Shown here piece after piece: positions 58,124-64,000 of a DNA stretch of 64,000 nt. The first letter of the stretch is position 1. Every line of letters begins with the position of its first letter. The DNA is taken from positions 124,001 to 188,000 of the forward strand of contig NZ_AUBA01000007.1 of assembly GCF_000429005.1 (NCBI RefSeq), in the 5' to 3' direction. This DNA is from Novosphingobium acidiphilum DSM 19966. Lineage in GTDB: Bacteria; Pseudomonadota; Alphaproteobacteria; Sphingomonadales; Sphingomonadaceae. Both the position numbers and the translations under genes were made by a program. The notes beneath the pieces were generated by a model, which did not search any database, had not been told where the DNA came from, and saw only the letters and a program-made list of their open reading frames with translations.

Positions 58124-58894
58124 TCAGGACTGCGCGGCGCGCGCCTTTGCCGCAAATTCGTTCAATTGCACCACGGTTTCGTCAAACCGGTTTTCGCGTT
58201 CCGCGTTGCGCAGGAATTTCACGCGTTCGACCATGACCTCGCCAGGGGTTGGCTGCGCGGTCAGCAGCGCCATCACTTCGTCGGCGAATTCGGCCAGCGG
58301 CTGGTACCCGGGGCGGCTTTCCTGACCGGGGGTCAGTCCGGTCTGTACCGCAGGCGGTGCCAGTTCGATCACCTCGACCCGCCCCTTCAGCACTTCGCGC
58401 AACGACACCGTGTACGAATGGATCGCCGCCTTGGTCGCACTGTAGGTTGCAGCCGCGGTCATCGGCACATAGCCAAGGCCCGAGGTAACGGTGACAATCG
58501 CGGGATGGTCCTGCGCCAGCAGATGATCGATCAGCGCGTTGGTCAGCCGGATCGGGCCAAGCAGATTGGTGGTGATCGTGGCCTCGGCATCGGCCAGGTC
58601 GCGCCGCGTGTCGAGCGCTTCAAACCGCATGATCCCGGCATTGTGGATGACCACGTTGAGCGCGGGGAATGTGGCCAGCACATCCTCGACAAAAGCCTCG
58701 ATCGCGATCGCGTTGTCGATATCGAGCACCACCGCGTGCATGTCGGACCGTCCGGCGATCGTCGCGTTCAGCGCCTCGATCCGACGCCCGGCGACGATTA
58801 CGGTGTTGCCCAGATCGTGCAGCCGCTGGGCCAGCGCGGCACCGATGCCGCTGCCGCCGCCGGTGATGAGAATGGTGTTGCCGTTGGTCTTCAT
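58124..58894 (-). CDS. short-chain dehydrogenase/reductase, DltE-like
   Basis: The 256-residue protein has the Rossmann motif TGGGSGIG (residues 10-17), the NAG block (VVIHNAGIMRF), the catalytic Ser of the SGLGYVP segment and YSATK with Tyr and Lys. The substrate is unknown; the LAPPAVQTGLTPGQ stretch matches the DltE-type oxidoreductases. I chose the ATG at 58894, 8 nt after GGAG. It is a neighbour of, but not clearly in operon with, the sulfur genes. Confidence 0.9.
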   Translation of the reverse strand: MKTNGNTILITGGGSGIGAALAQRLHDLGNTVIVAGRRIEALNATIAGRSDMHAVVLDIDNAIAIEAFVEDVLATFPALNVVIHNAGIMRFEALDTRRDLADAEATITTNLLGPIRLTNALIDHLLAQDHPAIVTVTSGLGYVPMTAAATYSATKAAIHSYTVSLREVLKGRVEVIELAPPAVQTGLTPGQESRPGYQPLAEFADEVMALLTAQPTPGEVMVERVKFLRNAERENRFDETVVQLNEFAAKARAAQS

Positions 58895-58946
58895 GGGGGA
58901 TGCTCCGATCGATACGTGCAACCGATATGGTCAGCAGCCTGCGCGA

Positions 58947-60026
58947 TTACATCCCCGGGTAATGCCCGGTGGCCAGGAAATGTTCGATCCGCGCCTCGTC
59001 CTCGCGCGGGTCGATGCCCTGTTCGGCCAGCCAGTCCGCGTTGAAGCAGGTCGAGGCATAGCGTTCGCCCGAATCGCACAGGATCGACACGATTGCGCCG
59101 GCCTGACCGGCTTGGGCCATTTGTGTTGCCAGGCGCGCGACCGCCACCCAGTTGGTGCCGGTCGATCCGCCCACCCGGCGTCCCAGATGGCGCGACAGCA
59201 CGCGTGCGGCCGCGATCGATGCGGTGTCATCGACCACTTCCATATGATCGATCACGCCCGGCACGAACGAAGCCTCGACCCGGGGCCGCCCGATCCCTTC
59301 GATCAGCGACCGATCGCCCGCATACCCGGTGACCGCGCGATCATGCCAGTGGCGGTGGAACACCGACCGGTCCGGATCGGCGACACAGATCCGCGTGGCA
59401 TGGCGGTGATAGCGCACGAACCGGCCCAGCGTGGCCGAAGTGCCGCCGGTGCCCGCGCCGCATACGATCCAGGTCGGGATCGGCGCGGGCTCGCGCGTCA
59501 TCTGGGCAAAGATGCTTTCGGCGATGTTGTTGTTGCCGCGCCAGTCGGTGGCGCGTTCGGCAAAGGTGAACTGGTCCATGTAATGACCGCCGTGCTCTGC
59601 GGCGATCCGTTCCGCCTCGGCATAGACCGCGCCTGCATCGGCGACTTTGTGGCAGGTGCCGCCCAGCACCTCGATCGCCGCAATCTTTTCGCATGCCGTC
59701 GATGCCGGCACCACCGCGATAAACGGCAGGCCCAGCATCCGGGCGAAATAGGCCTCTGACACCGCGGTCGATCCCGACGAGGCCTCGACCACGGTGGTAC
59801 CATGATCGATCCAGCCGTTGCACAGCGCATAAAGGAACAGCGATCGCGCCAGCCGGTGCTTGAGACTGCCGGTGGGGTGGCTGCTTTCATCCTTGAGATA
59901 AAGCGCGATCGTCGGCAACGCGGGCAGGCTGACCGGGATCAGGTGCGTATCGGCCGAGCGCGCGTAATCGGCCGCGATGCGCGACAGGGCCCAGTCGATC
60001 CAGCGCGCCGGTGCAGTCTGTGTCAT
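58947..60026 (-). CDS. PLP-dependent cysteine synthase family protein (Cds1-like)
   Basis: The 359-residue fold-type II PLP enzyme has Lys56 (PTGSLKHRLA) for the cofactor, the Ser/Gly-rich EASSGSTAVSEAYFA and GAGTGGT phosphate-binding loops. The sequence layout, with a long insert and the ending EDEARIEHFLATGHYPGM, resembles cysteine desulfhydrase Cds1 of mycobacteria more than CysK. It follows the second metH gene by 12 bp, so it belongs to the methionine/sulfur operon and may adjust cysteine or H2S levels. CysK-like synthesis is the alternative. Confidence 0.88.
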   Translation of the reverse strand: MTQTAPARWIDWALSRIAADYARSADTHLIPVSLPALPTIALYLKDESSHPTGSLKHRLARSLFLYALCNGWIDHGTTVVEASSGSTAVSEAYFARMLGLPFIAVVPASTACEKIAAIEVLGGTCHKVADAGAVYAEAERIAAEHGGHYMDQFTFAERATDWRGNNNIAESIFAQMTREPAPIPTWIVCGAGTGGTSATLGRFVRYHRHATRICVADPDRSVFHRHWHDRAVTGYAGDRSLIEGIGRPRVEASFVPGVIDHMEVVDDTASIAAARVLSRHLGRRVGGSTGTNWVAVARLATQMAQAGQAGAIVSILCDSGERYASTCFNADWLAEQGIDPREDEARIEHFLATGHYPGM

Positions 60027-60038
60027 GGGTGTCGTCGT

Positions 60039-62657
<2,619 letters not shown>

Positions 62658-62658
62658 G

Positions 62659-63717
62659 TTACGCCATCACAAAGGGTTCAAGACCCGCCAGCCGCGTGGC
62701 GGTGTCGGGCCGGGGCAGACGGCGCGCCGGCAGGCCCGCCACCGCGGCCGCCATCGCCGCGATATGGTCGGGCGTCGATCCGCAGCACCCGCCCAGCACG
62801 TTGACCTGGCCGTGTTCGGCCCATTCGCGCACCAGCCCGGCGGTGGTCACAGGCGCCTCGTCATATTCGCCCAGGTCGTTGGGCAGCCCGGCGTTGGGAT
62901 AGACCATGATCAGCGCATCGGCGATCTGCGACAGCACGCGAACATGCGGGCGCAACTGACTGGCCCCGAACGAACAATTCAGCCCGATTGTCAGCGGACG
63001 CGCATGCCGCACCGCATACCAGAACGCCTCGACCGTATGGCCCGACAGATTGCGGCCCGACAGATCGGTCAGCGTCATCGACAGCATGATCGGCACTTCG
63101 CGGCCCAGCGCCTGTTCGACCTGGCGCACCGCCATCACCGCCGCCTTGGCATTCAGCGTGTCGAACACGGTTTCGATCAGGATGAAATCGGCGCCACCGT
63201 CGACCAGCGCGCGCGCCTGCTGCGCATAGACATCGACCAGAAAATCCCAGTCGATCTCGCGATAGCCGGGATCGTTGACATCGGGGCTGAGCGACAGCGT
63301 CTTGTTGGTTGGCCCGATCGCGCCGGCGACAAAGCGCGGGCGCCCGTCCTTGGCGGTGAATTCGTCGGCCACCCGCCGCGCCAGGCGCGCACTGGCCAGA
63401 TTGATCTGGTCGACCAGAGCTTGCGCGCCATAATCGGCCTGGCTGATGCGATTGGCCGAAAAGGTGTTGGTTTCGGCCAGGTCGGCACCGGCGGCGAAAT
63501 AGGCGCGATGAATGCCCTCGATCACGTGCGGCGCGGTCAGCGCCAGGATATCGTTGTTGCCCTTCTGATCGTGGCCCAGGTTCAGGGCCCCGGCATAGTC
63601 CGCCTCGACCAGCCCGCAGCGCTGGATTTCGGTGCCGAAGGCGCCATCGGTGATCAGGATACGCTGGCGCGCCTGTGCGACAAAGGCGGCGCGCGCAGCG
63701 CTGGGGATCAGGGTCAT
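62659..63717 (-). CDS. metH: methionine synthase, homocysteine-binding domain
   Basis: The 352-residue protein is the N-terminal half of MetH, with the zinc cysteines in GLNCSFGA and GGCCGSTPDH and the homocysteine site blocks ITDGAFGTEIQ and NTFSANRISQADY. It is split from the B12-binding half, which starts 1 bp later. I chose the ATG at 63717, which overlaps the metF stop (ATGA). The operon order is metF, metH1, metH2, Cds1-like gene. Confidence 0.95.
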   Translation of the reverse strand: MTLIPSAARAAFVAQARQRILITDGAFGTEIQRCGLVEADYAGALNLGHDQKGNNDILALTAPHVIEGIHRAYFAAGADLAETNTFSANRISQADYGAQALVDQINLASARLARRVADEFTAKDGRPRFVAGAIGPTNKTLSLSPDVNDPGYREIDWDFLVDVYAQQARALVDGGADFILIETVFDTLNAKAAVMAVRQVEQALGREVPIMLSMTLTDLSGRNLSGHTVEAFWYAVRHARPLTIGLNCSFGASQLRPHVRVLSQIADALIMVYPNAGLPNDLGEYDEAPVTTAGLVREWAEHGQVNVLGGCCGSTPDHIAAMAAAVAGLPARRLPRPDTATRLAGLEPFVMA

Positions 63718-64000
63718 TGCGGGGTATCCTTTGGACGCAGACCGAGCAGCTGGCAGATGGCAAACGCCTGATCGGCGCGGTTCAGCGTGTAAAAGTGGAA
63801 ATCGCGCAGCCCGCCTGCGTACAGCCGGCGGCACAAGTCGGCGGCGACCACGGCGGCGACCAGCCCGCGCGGGCCGGGGCGATCGTCAAGCCCCGCAAAC
63901 ATCGCATCGAGCCATTGCGGGACCTGCGTATTGCCACCCATCCGGCGGATGCCGGCCAGATTGGTGACGGGCATGATCCCGGGCAGGATCGGCACCGATA
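63714..64000 (-). CDS. metF: methylenetetrahydrofolate reductase, C-terminal part (partial)
   Basis: The 5' end lies beyond the window; the 95 or so codons visible match the end of MetF: LPGIMPVTNLAGIRRMG, then a helical stretch and RDFHFYTLNRADQAFAIC. MetF supplies methyl-tetrahydrofolate to MetH. The stop overlaps metH1 (TGA at 63716-63714). Confidence 0.9.
   Translation of the reverse strand, partial: SVPILPGIMPVTNLAGIRRMGGNTQVPQWLDAMFAGLDDRPGPRGLVAAVVAADLCRRLYAGGLRDFHFYTLNRADQAFAICQLLGLRPKDTPQ

Noticed and set aside
55077..58325. 1082-codon open frame on the plus strand opposite recQ and the antiporter
   Set aside because: Both opposing genes have complete family motifs. This frame gives an Arg/His/Gln-rich translation without any recognisable fold, a by-product of GC-rich codon use.

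Overview
The window is high-GC, gene-dense chromosomal DNA from an alphaproteobacterium. Gene content points to the order Sphingomonadales, most likely a Novosphingobium- or Sphingomonas-like genus: a TonB-dependent receptor sugar locus with a PrnA-type halogenase homologue, exosortase-A-associated glycan genes, class I PHA synthase with an Ala/Pro/Lys-rich phasin, and MetH split into two proteins. I see no insertion sequence, prophage, CRISPR array, rRNA or integrase. The assignment rests on family recognition, not on a database search.

Layout. (1) 1-15340 is an accessory carbohydrate-utilisation locus: a partial secreted protein, a GH144-like glucanase, a LacI regulator, a GH3 beta-glucosidase, a GPH-type sugar transporter, a TonB-dependent receptor, a halogenase homologue, a six-hairpin glycosidase-like protein and a GH39 enzyme. 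Three copies of the palindrome GTAACCGGTTAC (one with a mismatch) lie in the two divergent promoter regions and look like the LacI operators. (2) 15379-20683 holds tRNA-Cys, a crotonase, a PLP aminotransferase, and the PHA genes phaC and phasin. (3) 20788-26432 is housekeeping: clpS, lptF-lptG facing rnd-lptC-lptA, and ung. (4) 26497-36396 has an aldehyde dehydrogenase, a phosphate transporter next to a Nudix-DUF47 reading frame, and gltBD. (5) 36579-41068 has a large acidic membrane protein, a glycosyltransferase, a 44-residue ORF and an O-antigen-ligase-like protein of the exosortase-A-associated type. (6) 41152-44928 has a MaoC hydratase, PHA depolymerase and an ABC exporter. (7) 45013-52595 has an M13 peptidase, uppP-ppk2, rpmG, lolA, xth and ribA. 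(8) 52592-54900 is a compact operon of SPFH protein, ribbon-helix-helix protein, small membrane protein and beta-helix protein. (9) 54966-64000 has recQ, a cation antiporter, an SDR and the metF-metH-metH-cysteine-synthase-like operon.

Working together: the first 15 kb reads as one regulated pathway in which a polysaccharide is bound and cut outside or in the periplasm, imported through the receptor and the GPH transporter, and degraded to monosaccharides. Beta-1,2-glucan is the best guess for the substrate because of the GH144-like enzyme, but this is inference. The PHA genes at 17.7-20.6 kb and 41-43 kb appear linked by shared TGCANTGCA-type sites of the kind bound by PhaR. The most interesting leads are the LacI regulon, the halogenase homologue with its catalytic residues intact, the in-frame Nudix-DUF47 fusion with an internal ribosome binding site, and the SPFH/ribbon-helix-helix operon behind an AT-rich perfect inverted repeat.
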